A stretch of 64,000 nt of DNA from Glaciimonas sp. CA11.2 (GTDB lineage Bacteria > Pseudomonadota > Gammaproteobacteria > Burkholderiales > Burkholderiaceae_D): assembly GCF_034314045.1 (NCBI RefSeq), contig NZ_JAVIWL010000001.1:2418001-2482000 (forward strand), given 5' to 3'. Both the position numbers and the translations under genes were made by a program. Each line of letters begins with the position of its first letter. Positions within the stretch are counted from its first letter, which is position 1. A model generated the notes under the pieces. The model searched no databases. It saw only the letters and a program-made list of their open reading frames with translations, and was not told the origin of the DNA. Below are positions 27,142 through 36,219 of this stretch, piece after piece.

Positions 27142-27469
27142 TTTCAATCCTTCGAAAAGTGGGAAATCACAATCCGCATCAACAGCGGCCTGACTTAAAA
27201 ACGCTGCTAACGATATTCGGTTGACAGCTTTGGCGCGACACATGATCGTGTCCTATGGGAATAAATCGCAAATATAATTATATTTATACCAAATAAATAT
27301 GGAAAAAACATCTTTAATGCGCCAATAACCGCATCGCATAATCTTTCTTTTTGTCCGAATAACCGGACGCAAAGAAAGATATTTACATAACGAGGTTGGC
27401 TAGAATACGTTTAATCTCAGGCCGCTCTCATTTCAGGAGGACGATAGTGGATTGCAAGAAAAGAGATCG
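27142..27469. other. AT-rich intergenic region with a long hairpin
   Basis: About 330 bases upstream of the His-rich peptide gene. It is AT-rich around 27260-27310, a likely promoter area, and contains the inverted repeat listed at 27341-27380. No gene was seen. Confidence 0.5.
27341..27380. repeat. Long inverted repeat
   Basis: Outer arms ATCTTTCTTT (27341-27350) and AAAGAAAGAT (27371-27380), a 2-by-2 internal mismatch, then inner arms GTCCG/CGGAC around a six-base loop. It lies just downstream of the minus-strand gene 27470-27682 and could end that transcript, though no U-run follows the inner stem. Confidence 0.8.
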
Positions 27470-27682
27470 TTATCCCATTCCCCTTCCACCATCTTTTCCC
27501 GTCGCCAATTCAAACAGATCAAATGCATCGTTGTATAAGAACGATTTTTTTACTGGCTGGCGATATTCTCCGGAGGTGGCGTAAGCGATGACGTTTTGTT
27601 CGCAGTCATGCTTGGTCCTTGCAATAATTGAGTCGGTTTTATCACCATCTATATTTTCAGCTACCCAATAAGTTAACTTCAT
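27470..27682 (-). CDS. Small conserved hypothetical protein
   Basis: 70 residues beginning MKLTYWVAENIDGDKTDSIIARTKHDCEQNV. Short proteins that begin MKLTYWV and have an aromatic, charged C-terminal half (VKKSFLYNDAFDLFELATG) occur in several Proteobacteria and in phages; the resemblance is from memory. A plausible ribosome site lies upstream (GGAGAG). No domain of known function was seen. The final GGRGMG may be extra. It may be cargo of an accessory region together with the phasin genes upstream. Confidence 0.6.
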   Translation of the reverse strand: MKLTYWVAENIDGDKTDSIIARTKHDCEQNVIAYATSGEYRQPVKKSFLYNDAFDLFELATGKDGGRGMG

Positions 27683-28017
27683 TCGCTCTCCGCGGTGTGA
27701 TGTCAGTTTTGCCGTTCTTTAGGCTGCCTGAAATCATTATCCGCTTTACTGAGATATGGGTGGGGCATTTTAAAGGGTGAGAAAGGCTCTTCGCCTTCGC
27801 TATTGCAGCGAGGGTTGGATCAAAGCCAATTATTGATGTGCTGCAAAATCTAAAGTCGCTAATGGTCACGCCAACAGATTCCCGCGCGGACACAATCAGA
27901 CAATGACGACCACGCGCGCATACCGAACTGCCGGAGTAGGTTGAGGCGCGATGCACTCGCGTCAAATCGACGTCAATGCATCGCTATTTTGAAACGTTTA
28001 ACAAGCTGGCGATACGA
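27683..28017. other. Intergenic region, nothing convincing
   Basis: About 335 bases between the phasin remnant and the small protein gene. A 102-codon minus-strand frame (27657-27965) crosses it, but its composition and its overlap with the next gene make it look like chance. No repeats were seen. Confidence 0.4.
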
Positions 28018-28592
28018 TTAATGTGTCGTCCTGGCTGTTTGATCTGCGTTATTTTTGCGCCCTGCCTGACTGCTTGAAGTTGGAGTTGAAGCATCTTTTT
28101 GCTGTTGCTTGTCCGGTGTCTCTGGGCGCTCATTAATAGTTTTCAGAATGGCGTCGCTTGACGACTGCCACGTGCTTTTGACGATATCGACCACCTGTTC
28201 AGCGGTAGAAGGTATATTTTTGGTGAGCTCTGTCAACAGCCCCGAGCCATGACGGCTCGCTTCAGCGATGTTTGAAGCAATCGCCTTATTACATGCATCC
28301 TTAGTGGCAGAAGCAATACGCATTGCTTCGTTAGCGTAATAAGTTGCGCTTTGCATTTCGCGCTGATTGTGCGAGGCGCTGATGGAAAAAAATCCTGCGA
28401 ATTTTTCGCATCCATAAGCTCCTTGGCAAAAACCATCGATTCTGCCAGAGTCGCTTTGATGACATCCATATTGAGCCTTGTCAGTTCCTCAATACGCTCG
28501 TTTAATTTGTCGCTTAAGGTCGATGCTATGGCGTGCTGCGCTTCAGCATGTGCTTTGATGGTCGCGGAAACCTGTTCGGGAATAGTAAGCAT
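28018..28592 (-). pseudogene. Phasin family protein, split by a one-base frameshift
   Basis: The first half (from ATG 28592, AAGGAG ribosome site) encodes a helical phasin start (SATIKAHAEAQHAIASTLSD, then DVIKATLAESMVFAKELMDAKNSQDFF). The frame then breaks in a run of seven T on the minus strand (28386-28392). With one extra T the reading is DFFSISASHNQRE, flowing into the second half (ATYYANEAMRIASATKDACNKAI through the Gln/Lys-rich tail, stop at 28018). Phasins coat polyhydroxyalkanoate granules. The lesion may be a true mutation, a sequencing error in the homopolymer, or a slippage site. Confidence 0.8.
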
Positions 28593-28678
28593 GACCTGCT
28601 CCTTGAATAGTAGATAAGGTGTAAAGAATTCCGGTGTTGGATGTATTTACTCGTTCGGCAGACTACGTGAGGCGCAAA

Positions 28679-29287
28679 TTATTGCGAATACGCATATCCG
28701 CTCACGACCAGCGAAATAAGCGGATCCGATAATATGACGCTACGGGACTCCACTTTGGTAGGTTTGATATGGTCAGTTTGACGACGCATTTTTTTTGGTA
28801 TATCGGTTGCCAAAAAATGGGCGCCCATCGCAAACCATTCGTCGTTAGATATGATGCGCTGCGCCAAGGGTAGTAATTCCTCCTCTTCCATCGCGAGTCG
28901 TTTCAGCAAGTTGTTGCAAGAGCGCTCAATGGAAGAATACAACTCAGTCGTATCGTTGGAACTTCTCTCGGAGCTGACTTTGGCCCAAGCTTTCACTTCA
29001 TCGAGTATCTTCCTTCCAATCACCTTAGATGATTCCATCTCGGATAAGCGGCGATCAGCTTGATGCGTGACACTCTGGATTGCGGGGATGACGTATGTCT
29101 CAATTTTGCGCTTGCGACATCCAGCGGCAAGTCTGGAGAATTGCTTGATGACAGATTTGCGCGTGGCAACGTCAAGACGCTGGCGGTCTGCATTGATCTG
29201 CAGTAGTTGTTGTGCAGCGGACAACAGAAAATGCAGTCTCTTTTGCTCCATCGAAAGACTGAGAAAAGCATAAGTTGTCGTTAGCAT
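28679..29287 (-). CDS. Helical protein, possibly hemerythrin-like
   Basis: 202 residues, nearly all predicted helix, from ATG 29287 with a GGAGA ribosome site. The stretch MEEEELLPLAQRIISNDEWFAMGAHFLA (about 133-160) recalls the helix of hemerythrin-like domains that carries the EEE/LLPLA pattern, but most of the usual iron-binding histidines are missing, so oxygen or iron binding is not supported. The C-terminal 30 residues are less ordered. It lies 86 bases upstream of the phasin gene on the same strand and is probably co-transcribed. Confidence 0.55.
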   Translation of the reverse strand: MLTTTYAFLSLSMEQKRLHFLLSAAQQLLQINADRQRLDVATRKSVIKQFSRLAAGCRKRKIETYVIPAIQSVTHQADRRLSEMESSKVIGRKILDEVKAWAKVSSERSSNDTTELYSSIERSCNNLLKRLAMEEEELLPLAQRIISNDEWFAMGAHFLATDIPKKMRRQTDHIKPTKVESRSVILSDPLISLVVSGYAYSQ

Positions 29288-29695
29288 ATCTTCTCCAGAG
29301 TTTCATCACGCGAATGAGCGGAAGGCCTAGTGATGCATGGCGCATCAACGACCAGCTAAAAGCATAGAAAAAATTATAGGTCGGAAAAATGAAACCACAA
29401 GCAAGTTTATGGGCTTATTTTATGTCCCGATTTTCTCCTTTTTTTATGCGGGATCTGAGTGATTTTTTATCTTAAAGATGGTCGCAAAAGTCCAAAAAAG
29501 TGCAGATGTGATCCTTATTGGCCTGACCTTGTATTTATTGGTGCGTTAATACCGTGGGCTACAAAAGAGTCGAAGAGGGTTGCTGCGAGTAAAGAATTAT
29601 CGAAAACGCCTTTGATAATTTACATCTTTATTTCTTATGAGAAATTAAGATGCTGTCTAGCAATTAACATAGTCCAAAATGAGGTGTCTAAAGCA

Positions 29696-29725
29696 GGCGC
29701 AGCTTGACCGAAACCAAGCTGCGCC
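29696..29725. terminator. Hairpin, possible terminator
   Basis: A perfect 11-bp stem GGCGCAGCTTG/CAAGCTGCGCC with an 8-base loop. On the plus strand it is followed by CCATCTTAATAAAA; no strong U-run occurs on either side. It could end the minus-strand moaC transcript. Confidence 0.5.
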
Positions 29726-29810
29726 CATCTTAATAAAATCCTCGATCGTTTAGAAAAGCCAAAATGGTTGAAGTGTGGCAATGGCAATGGCGCTGACGCT
29801 GAAGCAAGTG

Positions 29811-29831
29811 CCAAGTACCAAGTACCAAGTA
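29811..29831. repeat. Heptanucleotide tandem repeat, three copies
   Basis: CCAAGTA is repeated three times without interruption (29811-29817, 29818-29824, 29825-29831). Because seven is not a multiple of three, copy changes shift any frame passing through it. It lies just downstream of moaC on the minus strand. Confidence 0.9.
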
Positions 29832-29866
29832 CCGCGTTGTAGTTGGTGCGCTGCATAATGAACATC

Positions 29867-30391
29867 TCATGTAGTAATTGGGTGACCTTCCGATTGCGCA
29901 GCCGACCAATCCCCCGACTTCCCACCGTGCTTTTCCAGAACCCGAACATCTGAAATGATCATCCCTCGATCGACCGCCTTACACATGTCGTAAATTGTCA
30001 GCAGCCCGATTTGAACAGCGGTCAGCGCTTCCATTTCGACGCCGGTTTTGCCGATTGTTTCTGCCTGCACGGTGCAACGAATACTGGACAGTGGAACATC
30101 GATAGAAAAATCGACCGTGACTCGCGTCAGTGCCAGTGGATGGCACAGCGGTATCAGGTCACTGGTGCGTTTGGTGGCCATAATGGCGGCAATGCGGGCG
30201 ATCCCGAGGACGTCACCTTTCTTGGCGCTCCCGGACGTAATGAGCGCCAATGTTTCCGCCTGCATGCGGATGGTGCCACCGGCGATGGCGATGCGATGCG
30301 TGTCTTGCTTCGCGCCGACATCGACCATGTGCGCCTGACCGCTTTGATCAAAGTGGGTTAAAGAAGAATCTGGGGACGTTTTATGTGTCAT
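29867..30391 (-). CDS. moaC: Cyclic pyranopterin monophosphate synthase
   Basis: About 174 residues from ATG 30391; an ATG 45 bases upstream is also possible, and neither has a strong ribosome site. MoaC motifs are clear: [54 protein letters not shown] (with the catalytic Lys/His region) and [28 protein letters not shown]. It converts the MoaA product to cyclic pyranopterin monophosphate in molybdenum cofactor synthesis. It is alone here; the other moa genes are outside the window. Divergent from the M48 protease gene. Confidence 0.95.
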   Translation of the reverse strand: MTHKTSPDSSLTHFDQSGQAHMVDVGAKQDTHRIAIAGGTIRMQAETLALITSGSAKKGDVLGIARIAAIMATKRTSDLIPLCHPLALTRVTVDFSIDVPLSSIRCTVQAETIGKTGVEMEALTAVQIGLLTIYDMCKAVDRGMIISDVRVLEKHGGKSGDWSAAQSEGHPITT

Positions 30392-30668
30392 GGGTTGATA
30401 GTTTCGTAAGTCGCGAGGCGGTCTGTTGACGGTCATCCTGCGTGTAATAATTGTTATTTAAAGGCGATTATAAAAATCGCGCTTTAAGCTTGCGCTTTAA
30501 TACAGTAATAATAAAAGTGCCGATTGAACTGAGTGTGTCATGTTGGATTGGGATTACCGATAGGGAACAAAAATTCTCTGTCGGTATCATAGCACCGTGG
30601 TTTTTATATTTTATCCTTCCCTTATTTAATCGCTGAAAATTTTTTGTTCCGATGTCAGGAGTTGTTCA

Positions 30669-32195
30669 TTGTCAATACGTTCTTTTTACCTTAACGCGCG
30701 CCCACGCCGATTCTTTTTATTGGGTTCAACCTCGGTGAGTAGGGTGCTGTTGCTATTGTTCGCACCTGCGTTTGTTGCGGCACAAAATTTACCCGTATTG
30801 GGCGATGCTGACCGGTCTACGCTGTCGCCGTTGATGGAGCGCAAATTGGGCGAAGAAGTCATGCGGGATATCCGTCGTGACCGAGATTATATGAACGATG
30901 GGCCGCTGCTCGAGTATTTGAATAATTTCGGAAACAAGTTGGTATTGGCGCGACCTGACGTACGCGGTGAAGCAAATTTTGATTTCTTCTTTTTTGCGGT
31001 GCGAGACCCGGTTTTAAATGCTTTTGCATTGCCGGGTGGATTTATCGGCGTGCATTCCGGCTTGATATTGGCCGCGCAGAGTGAGTCGGAATTGGCTGCA
31101 GTGCTTGCGCATGAAATAGGGCACGTTACGCAGCGTCATCTGGCGCGCATGCTGGGCCAGCAAAAGAACGATTCAATGATTGCATTAGCCTCGATGTTGC
31201 TGGGTGCGTTGGTTTTACGCGGCAGCGGCGATGCTGGCGCTGCGATCATGATGGGCGGTACTGGTTTTGCGATGCAGCGACAACTCAGTTTTAGCCGTGA
31301 TGCCGAGCGTGAAGCGGATCGAATCGGCTTAGCGATTTTGGGGGAGAGTGGTTTTGAGACTTCAGGAATGGTGGCTTTTTTTGGTCGGCTGCAATCAGCA
31401 TCCAGAAACTATTCGGATGCCGTACCCGCATACTTGTTGACCCATCCTTTAACTACGGAAAGGATCGCCGATATTGAGGCCAGAATAAGGGATCAACGTT
31501 ATAGACAGCACGCGGACAGTCTGGATTTTCAGTTGATACGCGCACGCGTGCGCGTGTTGCAGGATACTTCCGAAAAAGGCCTGCGAGATGCGCATTTAGT
31601 GTTTGAAAATCAGCTTAGATTGCATGTAAAGCAGCAAACCGTCGCTGCTAAATACGGTTTGGCTTTTATTGCGTTTAAACAGAATGCGTACGATAAAGCG
31701 GAACGTCTTTTAACGGAAGCGAGCGCGTCGGCAGCACCTGCGAAATCGAGCCTTGCATTGAGCGACCTTGATATCGAGATTAAGTTGGCATCGAACCGTA
31801 CAGCGCAGGCGTTGAAATTGATTGCTACCGCAATGGATGAGTTCCCGCTAGCGCGTAGCATGGCTTATCAGTATGCGAACGCGTTGATCGCTGATAAGCA
31901 GTTGGCTGAGGCCGCCGCTTATCTAAGAGAGCAATCGCAGCTTTATCGTCAGGACGCGGATATACAGGATCTATTGGCCAAGGCATACGCTGCACAGGGT
32001 AAGCAAGCGCTGCAACACATGGCGCTGGCTGAGTCGTATGCATTAACCGGCAGTCTGCCTGCAGCAATTATTCAGTTGGAGATAGCGCGCAAAGCACCGG
32101 ACGCGCAATTTTATGAGCAAGCGGTGATTGATGCTCGTTACCGAGAATTGAAGGAACGCTGGAAAGATGAGCAGGAAGATACAAAAAATCGGTGA
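30669..32195 (+). CDS. BepA/YfgC-like M48 metalloprotease with TPR repeats
   Basis: 508 residues, apparently starting at TTG 30669 with an AGGAG ribosome site 7 bases away. A signal peptide (about 15-40) is followed by an M48 peptidase domain with the zinc motif AHEIGHVTQRH near residue 148 and a second ligand region SRDAEREADRIGL, then C-terminal TPR-like helices. Homologues act in the periplasm on outer-membrane protein assembly (LptD, BamA quality control). Convergent with the next gene. Confidence 0.93.
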   Translation: MSIRSFYLNARPRRFFLLGSTSVSRVLLLLFAPAFVAAQNLPVLGDADRSTLSPLMERKLGEEVMRDIRRDRDYMNDGPLLEYLNNFGNKLVLARPDVRGEANFDFFFFAVRDPVLNAFALPGGFIGVHSGLILAAQSESELAAVLAHEIGHVTQRHLARMLGQQKNDSMIALASMLLGALVLRGSGDAGAAIMMGGTGFAMQRQLSFSRDAEREADRIGLAILGESGFETSGMVAFFGRLQSASRNYSDAVPAYLLTHPLTTERIADIEARIRDQRYRQHADSLDFQLIRARVRVLQDTSEKGLRDAHLVFENQLRLHVKQQTVAAKYGLAFIAFKQNAYDKAERLLTEASASAAPAKSSLALSDLDIEIKLASNRTAQALKLIATAMDEFPLARSMAYQYANALIADKQLAEAAAYLREQSQLYRQDADIQDLLAKAYAAQGKQALQHMALAESYALTGSLPAAIIQLEIARKAPDAQFYEQAVIDARYRELKERWKDEQEDTKNR

Positions 32196-32222
32196 CACTC
32201 GTGATGCCGAGTTGGATTGTGG

Positions 32223-32822
32223 TTATTCCAGCTGGCGCGGCCGTTGCTCAAACTTGAATTTGCCAGGTAATTCAGCCGTTGAAGTCCGCTCGACGTTAAA
32301 AGTTTTTTCTGCAATCTGCCAAATCAGCGTGGCTTGGTCTGCTGAAGAGGCAATCCATTCCAGCAGGCGTTCGTCAGCAACCGCTAGCCCATTCATGCGC
32401 AAGCCGGTCATCCAGTCGGCGATGTCACGGTCATCGAGCGCTGAGACCTTGTTGCCGGCTACAAATAGTGGTTGCCCTTGCTCGGTGAGCAAAACCTGAT
32501 CAATCTCGGTCAACACTTCTCCGGTCTGCAGTACGATCCCTAGCGCAGGATCGGTGTGCGCTATGTAAGGCGTCAGCGCCAGATCCACATAGACGCATTG
32601 CGGACCATTTTGAAAATATCCGCGCCCTAGCGCGTCGATGCTGTAATTACGGTTGATGAAGGCGCACAAAGCGGTGTGCATAATCTTGTTGCCGGGCAAA
32701 TCATGTCGTTGCGTTTCTTCATCACGCATGCGCCAGGCACCGCGTGCATCGAGTGCCAACCAGCCGAAACACGCTGGCACATCGGGCCATTTTTGCATTG
32801 CTTTTTTGACGATGTCATCCAT
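32223..32822 (-). CDS. Conserved betaproteobacterial protein (DUF2946-like by memory)
   Basis: 199 residues with the pattern MDDIVKKAMQKWPDVPACFGWLALDARG, RDEETQRHDLPGNKIMHTAL, INRNY, GYFQNGPQCVYVDLALTPYIAHTDP. I recognise it as a widely conserved protein of Burkholderiales annotated only by a DUF number (DUF2944 or DUF2946; I am not sure which). It looks cytosolic, with a mixed alpha/beta fold. No catalytic residues stand out. The 3' end faces the M48 protease gene. Confidence 0.8.
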   Translation of the reverse strand: MDDIVKKAMQKWPDVPACFGWLALDARGAWRMRDEETQRHDLPGNKIMHTALCAFINRNYSIDALGRGYFQNGPQCVYVDLALTPYIAHTDPALGIVLQTGEVLTEIDQVLLTEQGQPLFVAGNKVSALDDRDIADWMTGLRMNGLAVADERLLEWIASSADQATLIWQIAEKTFNVERTSTAELPGKFKFEQRPRQLE

Positions 32823-33039
32823 GTTGATGCGGTCCTTTATCGATCTGTCGCATGTTAATAGTATACTTTTCAGCTTCTTAAGAGAGCGCTAAGTGCGCCC
32901 TAAAAACCATAGTAAGCGCGCTTGATGCTCAATGCCAGAATCGTCTTGAGAAATTATCCGTGCGTTATCGGTGCGACCACAGGTGGGTGAGCATCGGAAA
33001 TGCGAGATTGATTCGTGTATCAGGCTTTTAAAGATCGTC

Positions 33040-34011
33040 CTACGCGGTCAATAGAAATTGTACAACGCGCCGCGGTAACCAGTCGACGCGGCCCGGTAGA
33101 GAACCTACCGGAAAGCCCACGTGTCCACCTTGTGCCGGATATTCTAACGTGACGCTAGAAGCTGCGCTGCGCGGCAAATGGCGCGGCGGAAGAAATGGGT
33201 CATTCTGGGCATTGAGTATCAACGTTGGTACGACAATGTCGCTCAAAACATGCTTTGCACTAGCCCGATTCCAATAATCGTCTGCATCACGAAACCCGTG
33301 TAACGGCGCGGTGACGACGTTATCGAACGCATGCAAATTAGTAGCGCTAAGCATGCGTTCACGATCAAATAAACTTGGAAATTGCGCCAGCTTATCAAGC
33401 GCTTTAGTTTTCATAGTGCGCAGAAAAACACGTGTATAGAGCATATTAAAGCCCTGCGATAACGCGTTTCCACCGCCCGCCAGATCAAGTGGCGCTGAAA
33501 TAGCGCAAGCAGCATCAATCAGGTTGGCCTGTTGTTGTGATTCGCCAAGCCAGCAAAGTAATGCATTGCCGCCCATAGAAGCGCCCGTCGCGTAGAGTTT
33601 GCTGAATTTTTTTTGTGAACGTGAGTCAGCTAATCGTCGCAATATCCAATCTACTTCTGCCGTATCGCCGGAGTGATAAAAGCGTGGGGCCAGATTAATT
33701 TCACCTGAACAGCCGCGAAAATGCGGGGCCGCGCCGGACCAGCCAAGAGAAGCCGCATAAGCCATCATCGCGCGCGAGTAATGGCTGGCGGACGAGCCCT
33801 CCAGACCATGAAACATGACGATCATGGGTTTGCCCGGCTGTCCGTCAACGAAGTCAATATCAATAAAATCGCCATCCGGAGCGGTCCAGCGCTCGCGGCG
33901 ATAAGCGACCTCCGGTTTGGCAATGCACGTCGACGGATAGATTGTTTGCAGATGTCCACCCGGTAGCCATAACGGGGCGATGTAAGGGGAATAGGGAAGG
34001 GCGGATATCAT
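33040..34011 (-). CDS. YheT-type alpha/beta hydrolase
   Basis: 323 residues. It opens with LPGGHLQTIYPS, typical of the YheT/ABHD1-3 group, then HGLEGSSASHYSRAM, the nucleophile elbow GASMGGNAL (Ser145), the acid in LILNAQNDPFLPP and the catalytic His in AQGGHVGFP. It is a predicted carboxylesterase of unknown substrate; relatives act on lipid or acyl esters. No operon partner in the window is obvious. Confidence 0.93.
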   Translation of the reverse strand: MISALPYSPYIAPLWLPGGHLQTIYPSTCIAKPEVAYRRERWTAPDGDFIDIDFVDGQPGKPMIVMFHGLEGSSASHYSRAMMAYAASLGWSGAAPHFRGCSGEINLAPRFYHSGDTAEVDWILRRLADSRSQKKFSKLYATGASMGGNALLCWLGESQQQANLIDAACAISAPLDLAGGGNALSQGFNMLYTRVFLRTMKTKALDKLAQFPSLFDRERMLSATNLHAFDNVVTAPLHGFRDADDYWNRASAKHVLSDIVVPTLILNAQNDPFLPPRHLPRSAASSVTLEYPAQGGHVGFPVGSLPGRVDWLPRRVVQFLLTA

Positions 34012-34428
34012 CTGGTTTTAGTGAGCATGCAGTTGTGCGCATAGGTACACTGCGCAACAGCCCGGGCCAGGTATTGGATTACTCGGCTATTTGGGGTTTA
34101 TTGCACTGTTTATTATATTGGTTATTACATCATTTTATGACGTTATTTCCTCAGTACTACCACCACTGTACCGCAATGCGGATGTTCCCGTTACCGTCGA
34201 CTAATTTTGATGATCCATACATTTGTGCGGGCTGACCGAAGCGACTATGCCGATCTGCAAAAACCGGAATGGCGATGACCGATACTGCAACGCTGGATAA
34301 ATGTTTTCAGGTCGATGGATCAGTATTACTAGGAGGTACAGAGTTTTTTACAAATTGATCGCTACCGGGTGAAAGACATGAATACAGACGAGCGCGACTC
34401 CATGCGGCCTCACCTCCGCATTGCAGTT
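34012..34428. other. Intergenic region, nothing recognised
   Basis: About 420 bases between two minus-strand genes. A T-rich area near 34100-34150 is the only compositional feature. No frame with a credible start, no hairpin with U-run and no repeat was seen; the hydrolase promoter should lie here. Confidence 0.4.
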
Positions 34429-34860
34429 TTAATGAAGCAGGTTTGCCGCCAAAATATCTTCGGGTGCCTGACCGGGTGCAATCGACGCGTGGTGCAATAC
34501 GATGCGCCAACCGCTTGGCGTTTTCATGTAGGCGTTGGTGGTCAGGATATGCATCTCCTGGCTTTGTTCGCCGCTTCGGTTTATATCTTCAACGAGGTTA
34601 TGAATGCTGGTAGACATGTTGTGCGAGACGTGAACTTGGCGGGCTCTGATATGCACGCCACCGCGTTCAAACAAGGTCTCATACGCGCCACGAATTGCCG
34701 CATGGCCGACCAGACGCGGGGCGCCTGGATGGACACAAACGATTTCTTCATCATCTGCCCACAACGCCATCATTGCCTCAATGTCGGCGCGGCTCAGTGC
34801 GTCGTAAAATGCGGTTTCGGCGTCATCGGCTGTGCCGTGTATTAGTTTTGCGCGTGGCAT
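34429..34860 (-). CDS. SnoaL-like/NTF2-fold protein
   Basis: 143 residues with the NTF2-like pattern DDAETAFYDALSRADIEAMMALWADDEEIVCVHPGAPRLVGHAAIRGAYE and an ending TPSGWRIVLHHAS. This matches the SnoaL-like DUF4440 group of small cone-shaped proteins, some enzymes and some binding proteins. The function cannot be assigned. A clear ribosome site (GGAGT) precedes the ATG. It is on the same strand as the zinc-finger gene and ilvE, about 130 bases downstream of the former. Confidence 0.88.
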   Translation of the reverse strand: MPRAKLIHGTADDAETAFYDALSRADIEAMMALWADDEEIVCVHPGAPRLVGHAAIRGAYETLFERGGVHIRARQVHVSHNMSTSIHNLVEDINRSGEQSQEMHILTTNAYMKTPSGWRIVLHHASIAPGQAPEDILAANLLH

Positions 34861-34988
34861 GCTTACTCCTGTTACAACATAAATCAGACTCCAAATAACG
34901 ACCGAAAATGCCGTCCGTTAATCTTTATCAGTGCGTTGTCATTCGTGATTTTTAACGGTCTACATCTGATATGCCTTTAGTGATCTTT

Positions 34989-35189
34989 TTAGTGACCTTT
35001 AATGACAGCGCCAGCCTTCATTGCATAATTTGTGCCGCAATATGGACATTTGGCACTTCCGGTTTTACTCATATCCAAAAAGACACGGGGATGTGAAGAC
35101 CATATCGGCATCAGCGGGTTCGGGCAATGTGCCGGTAAGTCTTTTGCATCGAGTTCGACGACTGCTTGCGGGTTTGTTACTGTACTCAT
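34989..35189 (-). CDS. CHCC zinc-finger domain protein
   Basis: 66 residues with LPAHCPNPLMPIWSSHPRVFLDM and AKCPYCGTNYAM: the ligands Cys, His and the CPYC pair match the zf-CHCC family, related to the small NADH dehydrogenase subunit NDUFS6. Such genes often follow ilvE in betaproteobacteria, as here (about 110 bases after the ilvE stop). The role is unknown. Confidence 0.92.
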   Translation of the reverse strand: MSTVTNPQAVVELDAKDLPAHCPNPLMPIWSSHPRVFLDMSKTGSAKCPYCGTNYAMKAGAVIKGH

Positions 35190-35298
35190 TTAATTCTCCG
35201 GATTGCCGTTTGCTAAGTGGTGATGATAATGTGCTATGCCACGTAACAACTAACCTTCACAAGTCGGTTCTCACGTGACACTACCTATTGGGGCTGAT

Positions 35299-36219
35299 TT
35301 AAACTAACGTCAGCCATTCTTTATATTTGGACGATTTACCCCCAACCACATCAAAAAACATACTTTGAATTTTCTCCGTGATCGGACCGCGTTTGCCTTC
35401 ACCAATGGTGCGGTTGTCCAGCTCGCGGATCGGTGTGATTTCGGCAGCCGTGCCGGTGAAGAATGCTTCGTCGCTGCAATAGACTTCATCGCGGGTGATA
35501 CGTTTCTCGATGACCTCGATACCGCTATCGTGGGCCATCGTCAACACGGCGTCACGCGTGATGCCGTCGAGACAGGATGCGAGATCGGGAGTATAAATTT
35601 TGCCGTTCTTGACGATAAAAACGTTCTCGCCAGAACCTTCGGATACATAGCCGTCGGTGTCCAGCAGTAAAGCCTCATCGTAGCCATCGGTCAGCGCTTC
35701 CTGATTTGCCAGGATCGAGTTGATGTAATAGCCGCTCGCCTTTGCCCGCACCAGCGATACATTGACATGATGGCGGCTGAATGAGGATGTCTTGACGCGA
35801 ATACCTTTAGCCAAACCATCGTCACCCAGATACGCACCCCATGGCCACGCCGCGATGGCGACATGGATAGTGTTGCCCTTTGCCGAGATACCTAATTTTT
35901 CCGAGCCGATCCAGACTAGCGGGCGCATGTAGCAGGATTCCAACTTATTTTCGCGAACCACTTGCAGCTGCGCGTCGATTAAAGTCTGTAAATCGTAAGG
36001 CACCTTCATCTGAAAAATTTTAGCCGAGTTCAACAGGCGCTGTGTATGCTCCTTCAGCCGAAAAATCGCCGTTCCTTCCGGCGTCTTGTAAGCACGTACA
36101 CCCTCAAAGACCGCCATACCGTAATGCAACGAGTGCGTTAATACGTGAATATTGGCATCACGCCAATCGATTAATTGACCATCCTTCCAAATTTTCCCGT
36201 CGCGGTCTGCCATAGACAT
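35299..36219 (-). CDS. ilvE: Branched-chain amino-acid aminotransferase
   Basis: 306 residues from the ATG at 36219 (MSMADRDGKIW), the usual start for this class IV PLP enzyme; the open frame runs on upstream into unlike sequence. Motifs: IDWRDANIHVLTHSLHYGMAVFEGVRAY, RPLVWIGSEKLG, SLVRAKASGYYINSILANQEA with the PLP lysine, GSGENVFIVKNGKIYTPDL and CLDGITRDAVLTMA. It catalyses the last step of Leu, Ile and Val synthesis. Confidence 0.96.
   Translation of the reverse strand: MSMADRDGKIWKDGQLIDWRDANIHVLTHSLHYGMAVFEGVRAYKTPEGTAIFRLKEHTQRLLNSAKIFQMKVPYDLQTLIDAQLQVVRENKLESCYMRPLVWIGSEKLGISAKGNTIHVAIAAWPWGAYLGDDGLAKGIRVKTSSFSRHHVNVSLVRAKASGYYINSILANQEALTDGYDEALLLDTDGYVSEGSGENVFIVKNGKIYTPDLASCLDGITRDAVLTMAHDSGIEVIEKRITRDEVYCSDEAFFTGTAAEITPIRELDNRTIGEGKRGPITEKIQSMFFDVVGGKSSKYKEWLTLV

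Larger units (their letters stand above)
29288..29866. other. Accessory intergenic region with repeats
   Basis: About 580 bases between moaC and the helical-protein gene. It is AT-rich near 29380-29680, has a perfect 11-bp hairpin at 29696-29725 and a triple heptanucleotide repeat at 29811-29831. A short frame on the minus strand (about 29750-29865) may be a small membrane peptide put out of frame by the repeat; see findings. Confidence 0.5.

Noticed and set aside
27657..27965. 102-codon minus-strand frame
   Set aside because: It overlaps the start of the better-supported small protein gene, has no recognisable motif and has a biased Ser/Arg composition.
29459..29707. 82-codon plus-strand frame in AT-rich DNA
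   Set aside because: No ribosome site, runs into a hairpin, low-complexity composition.
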